Shown here: positions 18,174 through 25,603 of the stretch, piece after piece
Layout: each line of letters begins with the position of its first letter
Position numbering within the stretch: the first letter of the stretch is position 1
From: Pseudomonadota bacterium
GTDB lineage: Bacteria > Desulfobacterota > Binatia > UBA9968
Assembly: GCA_021324155.1 (NCBI GenBank)
Contig: JAJPJQ010000038.1
Span: 147,904-194,893 of the forward strand
Length of the DNA: 46,990 nt
Reading direction: 5' to 3'
Position numbers and translations under genes: made by a program
Notes under the pieces: generated by a model
The model's input: the letters and a program-made list of their open reading frames with translations, nothing else
Told to the model about the DNA's origin: nothing
Database searches by the model: none

Positions 18174-18441
18174 AGTCTCAAAGTTACGATGAAACTTTTG
18201 TTTCAACTATCCCAGCGAAACTTTCTTGTCAACGCCGCTCGTCTGAAATCGTCACCATAGGGTTTCGCGCATCCGAGATGACCATTCGCTGCATACTCGC
18301 GACCGCGGCCAATAACGAGGTCGGTGGAATGCTGCGATTGGGGACGAGTAGTTCTCGGGGAGACGTCTTAAGGCAGGCTTCAGTTATCGGAGCGCGTCGT
18401 CTGCTCTGATCTTTCGCATCCTAAAAATTTACCGATTCGCC
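18174..18441. other. Non-coding spacer
   Basis: This spacer holds a minus-strand TTGACA (18232-18227) with only weak -10 candidates and a small inverted repeat, GAAACTTTTGTTTC, at 18191-18204. From about 18260 to 18441 I see no gene, convincing terminator or recognisable repeat. It may be further decayed binding-protein sequence. Confidence 0.5.
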
Positions 18442-19425
18442 TTATCGGACCTCTTTGGCGATCTTTTGAGAAAATCCTTCGCGCTCGAGCTCTTGCAGCA
18501 AACTGTTGTCGTACAAATCTTTCGCGCTCTTCGCTCCGGGCTTTTCCGTCGCCGCGAGGCCGGCTTCGATCACCGATGGATCGGTGAAAGGCATCGCCGG
18601 AACGTTCTTGGCGAAATAATCATAGGTCTGCGAGAGAATCTGCGGGTCGTTCTGTTTTGTATATTTCGCTGTCACCTGCATCGCGTAATCTTTTTTCTGC
18701 TTGAAGATGTGCAGCCCTTCGATCAATGCCATTAAAAATCTTTTCGCCGTCGCGCGGTCCTGCGCAACGGTCGCGCGGCGTGCGGCGATGACCGACGTGG
18801 GATATTTGATGCCGAGCGCGCCCAAGTCGGCCATGATGTGGAGTCCGCGCGCGGCGGCTGTGAAGAGCGCGGGCGGCGCGACGGCGGCAGCGGACACGCT
18901 GCCCGATTCGACGGCGGCGATCCTCAGCGCGTCGGGACCGGCCTGAATGAAGGTCACGTCTTTCGGGCCGAGCCCGAGCTTCTCGATGGCGGCGCGGATC
19001 GCGACCTCCTCGATGCCGCCGATGCGCGATACCGCGGCGCGCTTGCCTTTCAAATCGGCCGCGGAGCGGATACCGCTGCCCGTGATCAAGCCGTAAGGCA
19101 TCAGTCCGTAAACGGTGGCGAGGATGACGATGTCGGCGCCCTGGACCGCGGCTTGGATCGGCGACGCGGCGCCGAGATAGGAGAAGCGGATCTCGTTCGC
19201 CATCACCGCCTGAATATTCGTGAGGCCGCCGGAGATAAGGACGAGATCGGTGTTCAACCCGTATTTCTTGAACATTCCCGAATCGTAAGTTACCCAGAAT
19301 GGAATGTTCTGCCCCGAGTTCCCCGAATAGCTCAGGTGGACGGTTTGCGCGCGCGCCGGCTGCGCGCATGCGAGCGCCGCCGCCACGGCGAGCGCAACAA
19401 CAAAAGTTGTGGACGAATTCCTCAT
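18442..19425 (-). CDS. NMT1-type periplasmic substrate-binding protein
   Basis: The ATG at 19425 gives a 327-residue precursor with a good signal peptide (FVVALAVAAALACAQPARAQ). The mature part shows LSYSGNSGQNIPFWVTYDSG, GGLTNIQAVMANEIRFSYLG, SAADLKGKRAAVSRIGGIEE and a C-terminal YDNSLLQELEREGFSQK. A GTG at 19443 in the same frame is possible, but it lies between the predicted -10 box and the likely transcription start, so 19425 is preferred. The gene diverges from the nucleotidase gene, and the -35 boxes of the two promoters are 14 bp apart. No partner transport gene is present. Its ligand is unknown. Confidence 0.88.
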   Translation of the reverse strand: MRNSSTTFVVALAVAAALACAQPARAQTVHLSYSGNSGQNIPFWVTYDSGMFKKYGLNTDLVLISGGLTNIQAVMANEIRFSYLGAASPIQAAVQGADIVILATVYGLMPYGLITGSGIRSAADLKGKRAAVSRIGGIEEVAIRAAIEKLGLGPKDVTFIQAGPDALRIAAVESGSVSAAAVAPPALFTAAARGLHIMADLGALGIKYPTSVIAARRATVAQDRATAKRFLMALIEGLHIFKQKKDYAMQVTAKYTKQNDPQILSQTYDYFAKNVPAMPFTDPSVIEAGLAATEKPGAKSAKDLYDNSLLQELEREGFSQKIAKEVR

Positions 19426-19446
19426 ACGCTTTTGAATGAACACTTA

Positions 19447-19475
19447 CCTTTAAACCAGCGCCGCGCCAGGGTCAA
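19447..19475 (-). promoter_or_regulatory. Promoter for the binding protein ending at 18442
   Basis: Minus-strand TTGACC (19475-19470), 17 bp spacer, TAAAGG (19452-19447). Initiation near 19440 would leave an untranslated leader of about 15 bases before ATG 19425. It faces away from the nucleotidase promoter. Confidence 0.5.
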
Positions 19476-19489
19476 CCGCGCGAAGCGAA

Positions 19490-19518
19490 TTGACGCCGAT
19501 GCGCATTTCGCCTAAAAT
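19490..19518 (+). promoter_or_regulatory. Promoter of the nucleotidase gene, predicted to give a leaderless mRNA
   Basis: TTGACG (19490-19495), a 17-bp spacer and TAAAAT (19513-19518) make one of the best promoter matches in the window. The transcription start would fall seven or eight bases later, at 19525-19526, which is the first base of the ATG that begins the nucleotidase. No ribosome-binding site precedes that ATG, which supports leaderless initiation. Confidence 0.6.
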
Positions 19519-19525
19519 TTATCAA

Positions 19526-20098
19526 ATGCTTCTCGGACTCGACGTGGACGGTGTGGTGGCGGATTTTCTCGGCCCGTTTCTCCGCTTCGTCGAGAAAAAA
19601 ACCGGTTGCGGGCCGATCGCACCCGACACCGTCGTCGATTTGAGCTACAAAGGCCATCCCGTAATCACCGACGCCGTCCTGGAACAATGTCTCGCGGCGC
19701 TCGCCGACGAGCCCGATTTCTTCGACCGGCTCGTGCCGCTGCTGGCGCCGGTCGAATGGCGCGCGCTCGACGAGTTGAGCCGCGCCGGCCGCCTGGTTTT
19801 CATCACGCACCGGCAGGCAAGCGAAGGCCGCGACGTTCAGCGGCTCACCGCCGACTGGCTTACGCGTCATGGCGTTTCCGATCCGATCGTCCATTGCACG
19901 GCGGATTACAAGTCGAAGATCGTCGAAAGCCTCGGCGTCGACATCTTCGTCGACGACCGCCACGAGAACTGCCGCGACGTCGCGGAAAACACGCGCGCCG
20001 CGGTCTTCATGCCGGACCGGCAGTACAATAGATTTTTTCATCACCCGAGAGTCACGCGGTTCGGCCGGTTCAGCGAGTTTTTAGACCACGTCCGATAA
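19526..20098 (+). CDS. HAD-family 5'(3')-deoxyribonucleotidase-like phosphatase
   Basis: This 190-residue cytoplasmic phosphatase has the HAD motif I, LLGLDVDGVVADF, at the very N-terminus (nucleophile Asp6, acid Asp8), motif II in LVFITHRQ, a lysine in DYKSKIVESLG and motif IV in DIFVDDRHENC. The arrangement and size fit the NT5C/5' nucleotidase group, which dephosphorylates nucleoside monophosphates. A longer reading from a TTG at 19490 is rejected because that codon is the -35 box of the promoter. The next gene starts 14 bp later. The true substrate may be another small phosphate ester. Confidence 0.8.
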   Translation: MLLGLDVDGVVADFLGPFLRFVEKKTGCGPIAPDTVVDLSYKGHPVITDAVLEQCLAALADEPDFFDRLVPLLAPVEWRALDELSRAGRLVFITHRQASEGRDVQRLTADWLTRHGVSDPIVHCTADYKSKIVESLGVDIFVDDRHENCRDVAENTRAAVFMPDRQYNRFFHHPRVTRFGRFSEFLDHVR

Positions 20099-20112
20099 CA
20101 AGGAGGCTCGAT

Positions 20113-20838
20113 ATGTACGGTTGGCGCGCGCGAGTCGGACACGTCGCCCCATCGCGCGGCGACGTTCTCGTCTATGAATTTTACCGCATGCTGCCGGAAG
20201 GCTTCATGCTGCTCAACACGACGGGAACGATCCGTCAGCTCGTCGACACCGATTTCGACAAGCAGCTCAAGCGCATCGAGGAGGCGGCCGTCGATCTCGC
20301 CGAGAACGGCTGCGACGTCATCATCATCGGCGGCTCGCCGCTTTTCACCAAGCTCGGCTACGGCAGCGACATCGAGGTCGGCCGGAGATTATCGGAAAAG
20401 GCGAAAGTGCCGGTCTTCGCCGGCATCACCGGCGAAGTCGAGGCGCTGAAGCGCCTCGGCATCAAGAAGGTCGTCGTCGCGACGCCGCACGAGGACGAGC
20501 TCAATCAAAGAATGAAAAAATTCCTCGAAGCTTCCGGCTTCGACGTGCTGAAGATCGAGGGCTACGGCATCCGGAAGAATTCCGAGATCGCCGAGCTCTC
20601 CGAGCACGCGGCCTACAAGATCGCCAAGAAATTATACGAGAAAGCGCCCGAGGCGGACGGCGTCTTCGTCCCCTGCCCGCGCTGGCCGACGATCGGCGAT
20701 GTCGCGCTGCTCGAAAGCGAGATCAAAAAACCCGTCGTCACGAGCTGCCAGGCGTACATCTGGTACGCGCTGGAGATCGCGCGCGTGAAGGAGAAGATCG
20801 AGGGATATGGGAAGTTGATGGGGACGTTGGCAGAGTGA
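20113..20838 (+). CDS. Arylmalonate decarboxylase / maleate isomerase family protein
   Basis: This 241-residue enzyme belongs to the Asp/Glu racemase superfamily, in the branch of maleate cis-trans isomerase and arylmalonate decarboxylase. The first catalytic-cysteine position reads IIIGGSPLF (Gly74) and the second is Cys188 in VFVPCPRWPTI, followed by TSCQAYIWYALEIAR. One cysteine at 188 with glycine at 74 is the arrangement described for the Bordetella decarboxylase, whereas racemases and maleate isomerase use two cysteines. A decarboxylase of disubstituted malonates is therefore more likely than an isomerase. AAGGAGG precedes the ATG. It may be co-transcribed with the nucleotidase gene. 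Confidence 0.82.
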   Translation: MYGWRARVGHVAPSRGDVLVYEFYRMLPEGFMLLNTTGTIRQLVDTDFDKQLKRIEEAAVDLAENGCDVIIIGGSPLFTKLGYGSDIEVGRRLSEKAKVPVFAGITGEVEALKRLGIKKVVVATPHEDELNQRMKKFLEASGFDVLKIEGYGIRKNSEIAELSEHAAYKIAKKLYEKAPEADGVFVPCPRWPTIGDVALLESEIKKPVVTSCQAYIWYALEIARVKEKIEGYGKLMGTLAE

Positions 20839-20858
20839 GGACGAGGAGATGTCGGTCA

Positions 20859-21539
20859 ATGCGAGTTGCCACATATGCCATTGCTCTTATTGTACTCGCA
20901 ACTGCGGCCACAGTAGCGGCGCAGTCCGTTACCGTCGAAGGCGGAAATATCTTCTACCGAGGTGGTAACGGCACGCGCCATCAACTCACCTTTTCGGGAC
21001 TGGACTCCGATGTTATCCTATCGCCCGACGGCAAACTCGTCGCATTTGTTCGACGAACCCCAGATAAACTAATTTCGACCTCTATGGGAGACGAAGAAGC
21101 AACTGAGATATGGATCATAAATATTGACGGGAAAGCAGCCCGACGGCTCTTAACCGGTACTTCAGCGAAAGAACCGCAGCGTAGCCTTGCCAACTTTCGT
21201 AACCTACAGTTCTCGCCAGACGGCGCACGCATTTATTTTCTTAGCGCCGGCTGGGTAACGTCGAATGCGATTTACGCCGTAAACAGGTTGACCGCCAAAG
21301 CATCGTTCATAGCTCCTGGAAACAGCTTAGAAGTAATTCAGCGCGGGACATACGCCGGCCATCTTATCGTCGAGCAGCATAGATATTGGCTTGCCGGCGG
21401 TTCCTACGATTGGTTGTGGCTGTTGGATTCAAACGGCCGGGAAGTTGGGCCGATCATGGACGATAATGGCCGCGCCGGCAATTTTGATGAATGGCGCAAG
21501 ATGATTATTGCTCCCGGTGCCGCGAAGAAGCAGCACTAA
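20859..21539 (+). CDS. Secreted TolB-like (PD40 repeat) protein
   Basis: The 226-residue product has a signal peptide (YAIALIVLATAATVAAQ) and at least two PD40/WD40-like beta-propeller blades, seen as SDVILSPDGKLVAFVRR with TEIWIINIDG and FRNLQFSPDGARIYFLS. These repeats occur in TolB and in periplasmic interaction proteins. A full propeller needs about six blades, so it is either a partial propeller or diverged beyond recognition after residue 150. GAGGAG stands nine bases before ATG 20859; the GTG at 20835 overlaps the upstream gene and is less likely. Codon use is visibly less GC-rich than in the neighbours, hinting at later acquisition. The function is unknown. Confidence 0.75.
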   Translation: MRVATYAIALIVLATAATVAAQSVTVEGGNIFYRGGNGTRHQLTFSGLDSDVILSPDGKLVAFVRRTPDKLISTSMGDEEATEIWIINIDGKAARRLLTGTSAKEPQRSLANFRNLQFSPDGARIYFLSAGWVTSNAIYAVNRLTAKASFIAPGNSLEVIQRGTYAGHLIVEQHRYWLAGGSYDWLWLLDSNGREVGPIMDDNGRAGNFDEWRKMIIAPGAAKKQH

Positions 21540-21733
21540 ACAACTACTGCTGTTGTGATGGAGTTTCTTTTTGAGCTCCTCATTCCTCGCGTACGGCAGC
21601 GTCGGCGCGCTCCATTTCATGTACCGCATACCGTACACGGAAAATTGGTATTTTCGTGCGCAAATGCGGTTCCTGGGGCAACCAGCTCATAAACGTAAGC
21701 CGTGGAAGAGGCTTTTTTTCTTTGGGCCTGCAG
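21540..21733. other. Non-coding spacer of lower GC content
   Basis: Between the TolB-like gene and the next small frames the sequence is AT-richer than average. It contains a perfect small inverted repeat, GAAAATTGGTATTTTC (21640-21655), but no strong promoter or terminator. No frame here resembles a protein I know. Confidence 0.4.
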
Positions 21734-21943
21734 ATGAATCCTTACGATTTAAATCAAACGCTGCTCGTGCTGCAGCAGAATGGCGTGCGCGATTTCTACG
21801 CTGAGTTTACCAACCATGGCAGATACCCGGGCCTCGTATTATATTTTAAGAAACGAAGGAACCGGAGAGAAGAACGGCCGGCTTCGGCGGCTGCGGCGCA
21901 TAACAGAATAACTTCGTTCGCCAAGAAGTGGACTTCCCCATGA
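21734..21943 (+). CDS. Possible small hypothetical protein (69 residues)
   Basis: From ATG 21734 the frame encodes NPYDLNQTLLVLQQNGVRDF, then YAEFTNHGRYPGLVLYFKKR and a low-complexity Arg/Ala tail. The first 40 residues look protein-like, with an amphipathic helix followed by a beta-rich stretch, while the tail looks like untranslated or frameshifted sequence. No ribosome-binding site is visible. It may be a genuine small protein or the remnant of a larger gene. It overlaps the next small gene by four bases in another frame. I do not recognise a family. Confidence 0.35.
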   Translation: MNPYDLNQTLLVLQQNGVRDFYAEFTNHGRYPGLVLYFKKRRNRREERPASAAAAHNRITSFAKKWTSP

Positions 21944-22089
21944 TCCGCAAACTCTCATCCGGCAAGTACCGTCTCTATTCCACCAAGAAAAACCCTAAGA
22001 CCGGCAAGCGCCGCAATCTCGGCACGTTCAACACGCGCGCGGCGGCGCAGAAGCACGAAAAAGCCGTGCAGTTCTTCAAGCGGCACTGA
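21940..22089 (+). CDS. 49-residue highly basic protein, possibly nucleic-acid binding
   Basis: ATG 21940 opens a 49-codon frame with about a third Lys or Arg. It reads as a three-stranded sheet followed by a helix: IRKLSSGKYRLYSTKKNP, TGKRRNLGTFNTRAAAQK and HEKAVQFFKRH. This layout, with two strands carrying basic and aromatic residues, an LGTF turn and a helix beginning TRAAA, resembles the small DNA-binding domains at the N-terminus of tyrosine integrases and AP2-type folds. Conserved stand-alone proteins of this kind are common in soil bacteria as far as I recall. It is followed after 11 bp by the metalloenzyme gene. The role is unknown; nucleic-acid binding is inferred from fold and charge. 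Confidence 0.75.
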   Translation: MIRKLSSGKYRLYSTKKNPKTGKRRNLGTFNTRAAAQKHEKAVQFFKRH

Positions 22090-22100
22090 CCGGAGCCCCG

Positions 22101-22874
22101 GTGAAGAAGCGAACCGCTACTCTATCCCGCAGCGTCTTTCTCCAGCAGTTGCTCGCAGTCATGGAGAAAAAGGACCACTGGGCGTGGCCGGCGTTTACGA
22201 CGGGGATAGTCCCGAAGCGGCTGCTCCACGTTCACTTCGAGCAGGAGTACGAGACGTACGTCCGCGACTTTCCCGTCATGGTCGGCTGGGCCTACGTGCA
22301 GTGCCCGATACCGGAAGTCCGCCGGGCGCTCGCCGAGAATCTCTTCGAGGAAGAGACCGGCGGCCTGGTCGCGAAGCGCCCGCATCCGGAGCTTTTTCTC
22401 GAATATCCACGCGGCTTGGGAATGAATCTCCGCCGCTTTGAAAATATCAGGCTGTTGCCGGCTGCAAAGGCTTATCGGCGCTTTCTCGACGAGTCGATTC
22501 AGCACCGCGGGTGGGATGTCGCGGCGGCGATCGTGACACTCTTCATCGAAGGCACTAAAGACGACCGCGCCGCGATCGATGCGCGCACGCGCAAGCGCTC
22601 GCTCGCCTCGCTCCGCGACCATCCGCTGGTCGTCCACTACGATCTCTCGCTCGAACATTTAGCGCTGACCAAGGCGCACCGCGAGGTCGAGGGCGACCAT
22701 CGCCGCGCCGCCTGGACGGCGATCCTCGATCACGTCAGCCCTACGCGCAGAAATCTTGTCGTTGCGAGCCTGCGGCGCGCGCTGACTTCCTGGCTCGCTT
22801 ACCGCGACGAAGTCGCCGCCGCCTGTGGCATCGAGCGCGGCTGGGACGGTCGCCCCCGGCTGCGCGCGGGGTAA
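22101..22874 (+). CDS. Haem-oxygenase-fold (TENA/PqqC-like) iron-containing redox enzyme
   Basis: The 257-residue all-helical protein resembles the PqqC/TENA/CADD group of haem-oxygenase-like proteins, many of which bind a di-iron centre and oxidise small molecules. The diagnostic segment is ALAENLFEEETGGLVAKRPH followed by PELFLEYPRGLG, in which Glu residues and His match the expected first ligand cluster. LFIEGTKDD and HYDLSLEHLALTKAHREVEG provide later Glu and His ligands. GTG 22101 follows CGGAG. The gene lies 11 bp after the 49-residue basic protein, so both are probably one unit. The substrate is unknown, and a non-redox TENA role cannot be excluded. Confidence 0.75.
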   Translation: MKKRTATLSRSVFLQQLLAVMEKKDHWAWPAFTTGIVPKRLLHVHFEQEYETYVRDFPVMVGWAYVQCPIPEVRRALAENLFEEETGGLVAKRPHPELFLEYPRGLGMNLRRFENIRLLPAAKAYRRFLDESIQHRGWDVAAAIVTLFIEGTKDDRAAIDARTRKRSLASLRDHPLVVHYDLSLEHLALTKAHREVEGDHRRAAWTAILDHVSPTRRNLVVASLRRALTSWLAYRDEVAAACGIERGWDGRPRLRAG

Positions 22875-22955
22875 GCGAGGCGTCCTGCTCCTTGTAATCG
22901 TCCGCCGGGGGTGTTTGATTCAAACGCCGCCGCATACAATTCGGGAGGAATAGTC

Positions 22956-24527
22956 ATGAACAGCCCGATTCCTCTGTTCGATCCGATTGTCGCCCGCATC
23001 GCCCGCTGGCGCACGTCCCTGCATAAAAAGCTGCTGACCGGCTTCCTGCTCATCGCGGTGCTGCTCCTGGGCACCGCTGTTCTCGGGGTCGTCCTCCTGC
23101 AGCGCGCCGGCGTGCAGGTCCGGCGCATCGCGAGTCTCGGCGAACGCGTTTCACTCGCGCGCCAGATGGAATACGCGATCACCGCGTCCATGCACTTCCG
23201 CGCCATGCACCTCCTGACCGCCGATACGGCCAACGACCAGAAGCTGGTTGCCGCGCGGCAGGATTTTGCGACGCTTTTCGGGTCGCTCGAAGGCAGCGCC
23301 GAAGGCCCCGAGCGCGACGTCTTCCAAAAAATCCGCGCTTCGAATCTGAAATTCGCCCTGTCGGGCCAACGGGTCGACGGACGCGCCCACGGCGGCGATC
23401 TCACCGGCGCGATGAAGATCCACCTCGACGAGGAGCATCCCGTCTCGCACGAGCTCGAAGCCGAGGCGCGCGAGCTGATCAAAATCGCCCTCGCCCGCCG
23501 TGATCAGAGCGTCGCGGCCGTGCAGCGCGACAACCGCGCGGGCGTCGCGCTGCTCGGCGCCGCCGGCGTCGGCAGTATCGGGCTCGCGTTGTTTTTGGGC
23601 TACGCTTTTTCATGGCCCATCCTCGGCGCCGTGCAGCGGCTCAACGAGCACATGGGGCGCGTCGCGCGCGGCGAATTCGAGGAGGAAATCGCGATTCCCA
23701 ACCGCGACGAATTCGAGGGTCTCGCCGGCAAGGCGAACGAGATGATGCATGCGCTCGCCGGCACGCGCGCGCAGCTCCTGCGGGAGCACGAAGCGGTCAA
23801 GAACCAAGCCAAGCTGGTGGGCGAGATCAATCGCGAGTTGGAGGCGCGCGTGCAGTCCCAGGTCGAGGAGATCCAGCGCACGCAGCGGCTGAGCGGCTAT
23901 CTCGCGCCGCAGGTCGTCCGTGCGATCACATCGGGGCAGAGCTCTTTTGCCATGGCCAACGCGCGCAAACAACTCACAATGGTCTTCGCCGATCTCCGCG
24001 GCTTCACGGCGTTCTCGGACATGGCCGAGCCCGAGGAAGTCATCGCGCTGCTGAACAGCTATCTCTCGCGCATGACGGATCTCGTATTCAAGTATGAAGG
24101 GACGCTGGACAAATTTCTCGGCGACGGCATGCTGGTTTTCTTCAACGATCCGGTGCCGCAGCCCGATCATGCCAAGCGCGCGGTCGAGATGGCGATCGAG
24201 ATGCAGGAGGAGGCGCTGAAGATGGGGCGTGAGGGCTATGTCGGCGACTCGCCGTTGCGGATGGGCATCGGGATTACGACCGGCTACGTAACCGTCGGCA
24301 CGATCGGCTCCGAGCACCGCATGGAGTATACCGTCGTCGGCCAGCAGGTGAACCTCGCCGCGCGTCTCGTGAGCGTCGCGGAGCCCGGCCAGATCATCAT
24401 CAATCAGCGCGCCTACGAGCTGGTGCGCGGCTTTGTCGACGCCGAGGAGGTCGGGCCTTTCACCGTCAAAGGCTTCCAGAAGCCCGTCGCCGCCTACAGC
24501 GTTGTCGGCGCCAAGAAGCCCGCTTGA
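22956..24527 (+). CDS. Membrane-bound class III adenylate/guanylate cyclase with HAMP domain
   Basis: ATG 22956 follows GGGAGGA. The 523-residue receptor has a first membrane helix (about 28-48), an extracytoplasmic helical sensor of roughly 140 residues, a second helix (about 190-212), a HAMP domain (through GEFEEEIAIPNRDEFEGL), a short coiled coil and a class III cyclase domain (about 315-515). Metal-binding Asp residues are in MVFADLRGFTAF and FLGDGMLVFF; the substrate Lys is in LDKFLGDG, and the Asn and Arg for catalysis are in VGQQVNLAARL. All essential residues are present, so it should be active, most likely making cAMP. An upstream in-frame ATG at 22911 lacks a ribosome-binding site. 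The signal sensed is unknown. Confidence 0.92.
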   Translation: MNSPIPLFDPIVARIARWRTSLHKKLLTGFLLIAVLLLGTAVLGVVLLQRAGVQVRRIASLGERVSLARQMEYAITASMHFRAMHLLTADTANDQKLVAARQDFATLFGSLEGSAEGPERDVFQKIRASNLKFALSGQRVDGRAHGGDLTGAMKIHLDEEHPVSHELEAEARELIKIALARRDQSVAAVQRDNRAGVALLGAAGVGSIGLALFLGYAFSWPILGAVQRLNEHMGRVARGEFEEEIAIPNRDEFEGLAGKANEMMHALAGTRAQLLREHEAVKNQAKLVGEINRELEARVQSQVEEIQRTQRLSGYLAPQVVRAITSGQSSFAMANARKQLTMVFADLRGFTAFSDMAEPEEVIALLNSYLSRMTDLVFKYEGTLDKFLGDGMLVFFNDPVPQPDHAKRAVEMAIEMQEEALKMGREGYVGDSPLRMGIGITTGYVTVGTIGSEHRMEYTVVGQQVNLAARLVSVAEPGQIIINQRAYELVRGFVDAEEVGPFTVKGFQKPVAAYSVVGAKKPA

Positions 24528-24572
24528 CGCTCGATGGCGGCTCGAATAATTTGGCAGGCCGGCGGAGGCGTC

Positions 24573-25601
24573 ATGAAAAAAATTTTACTGGCGCTGCTGG
24601 CGACCGGCTTATTCCTGTCCCATGCCGAGGCGCAGGCGCCGTTCTATCAGCGAAAGACGATCACCATCGTCGTCGGTTATCTCGCCGGCGATGGCTACGA
24701 CATCTGGGCGCGATTGCTGGCCGCGCATCTGCCGCGGCACATTCCCGGCGCGCCGAACATCATCGTGCAAAACCAGCCCGGCGCGGGATCGCTGGTCGCG
24801 GCAAACTCCATTTACAACGTCGCCAAGCCCGACGGCTTGACGCTCGGCGCCGTCGGCCCGTCGCTCTATCTCGATCAGATCACCGGCAAGCAGGAAGCGC
24901 AGTTCGACTGGGCGAAATTCAAATGGATCGGCTCATCGGAGAAGACCGCGTGGATTTTTTACATGCGAACCGACACGCCGTACAAAACCATGGACGATCT
25001 GCGCAAGGCGGCCGAGCCGCCGCGCTGCTCGGCGACCGGAACGGGCACGAGCGGCCACTTCGTGCCGAAGCTTCTCGAGGAAGCGTTCGGCGCCAAACTC
25101 AAGCTCATTGTCGGCTACAAGGGCGGTTCCGAGCAGGACCTGGCCCTCGAGCGCGGCGAGGTACAATGCCGGGCGCTCAGCATCCCGACTTTTTTCGCTC
25201 GCGAGCCATTCGGCACGTGGCGAAAAACCAATCTCGTGCGGTTGCTCCTGCAGACCGGACGCGGTCGCGATCCGCGCGCGCCTGAAGTGCCGACGATCTT
25301 CGAGCTCATGAACGAATACAAGACGCCGGAAGCCACGCGCCGCGTCGTGACGGCGATCCTTGCGTCCGGCGACATCGGGCGGCCGATCATCGCCCCGCCG
25401 GCGCTGCCCGCCGACCGCGTGAAGATTCTCCGCGATGCGTTTAAAAACACGATGAAAGACCCGGTGTTTCTCGAAGACGTGAAGAAGAAAAAGCTCGAAG
25501 CCGATCCCATGTTCGGCGAAGAGCTGGAGGCGCTCGCGAAGGATGTGATCGGACAGCCCCGCGACGTGGTCGAGAAAATCAAGAAGGTCCTGGAGCAGTA
25601 G
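24573..25601 (+). CDS. TctC/Bug-type tripartite tricarboxylate-family binding protein
   Basis: GGCGGAGG lies just before ATG 24573. The 342-residue precursor has a signal peptide (KKILLALLATGLFLSHAEAQ) and TctC/Bug hallmarks: FYQRKTITIVVGYLAGDGYD, VQNQPGAGSLVAANSIY, and a C-terminal LPADRVKILRDAFKNTMKDP. Bug proteins bind carboxylated ligands such as citrate, dicarboxylates or nicotinate. The TctA and TctB membrane subunits are absent from the window. It opens a three-gene unit with a hydrolase (gap 2 bp) and an NMT1 protein (overlap), suggesting the ligand is related to that hydrolase's substrate. Confidence 0.9.
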   Translation: MKKILLALLATGLFLSHAEAQAPFYQRKTITIVVGYLAGDGYDIWARLLAAHLPRHIPGAPNIIVQNQPGAGSLVAANSIYNVAKPDGLTLGAVGPSLYLDQITGKQEAQFDWAKFKWIGSSEKTAWIFYMRTDTPYKTMDDLRKAAEPPRCSATGTGTSGHFVPKLLEEAFGAKLKLIVGYKGGSEQDLALERGEVQCRALSIPTFFAREPFGTWRKTNLVRLLLQTGRGRDPRAPEVPTIFELMNEYKTPEATRRVVTAILASGDIGRPIIAPPALPADRVKILRDAFKNTMKDPVFLEDVKKKKLEADPMFGEELEALAKDVIGQPRDVVEKIKKVLEQ

Positions 25602-25603
25602 CC

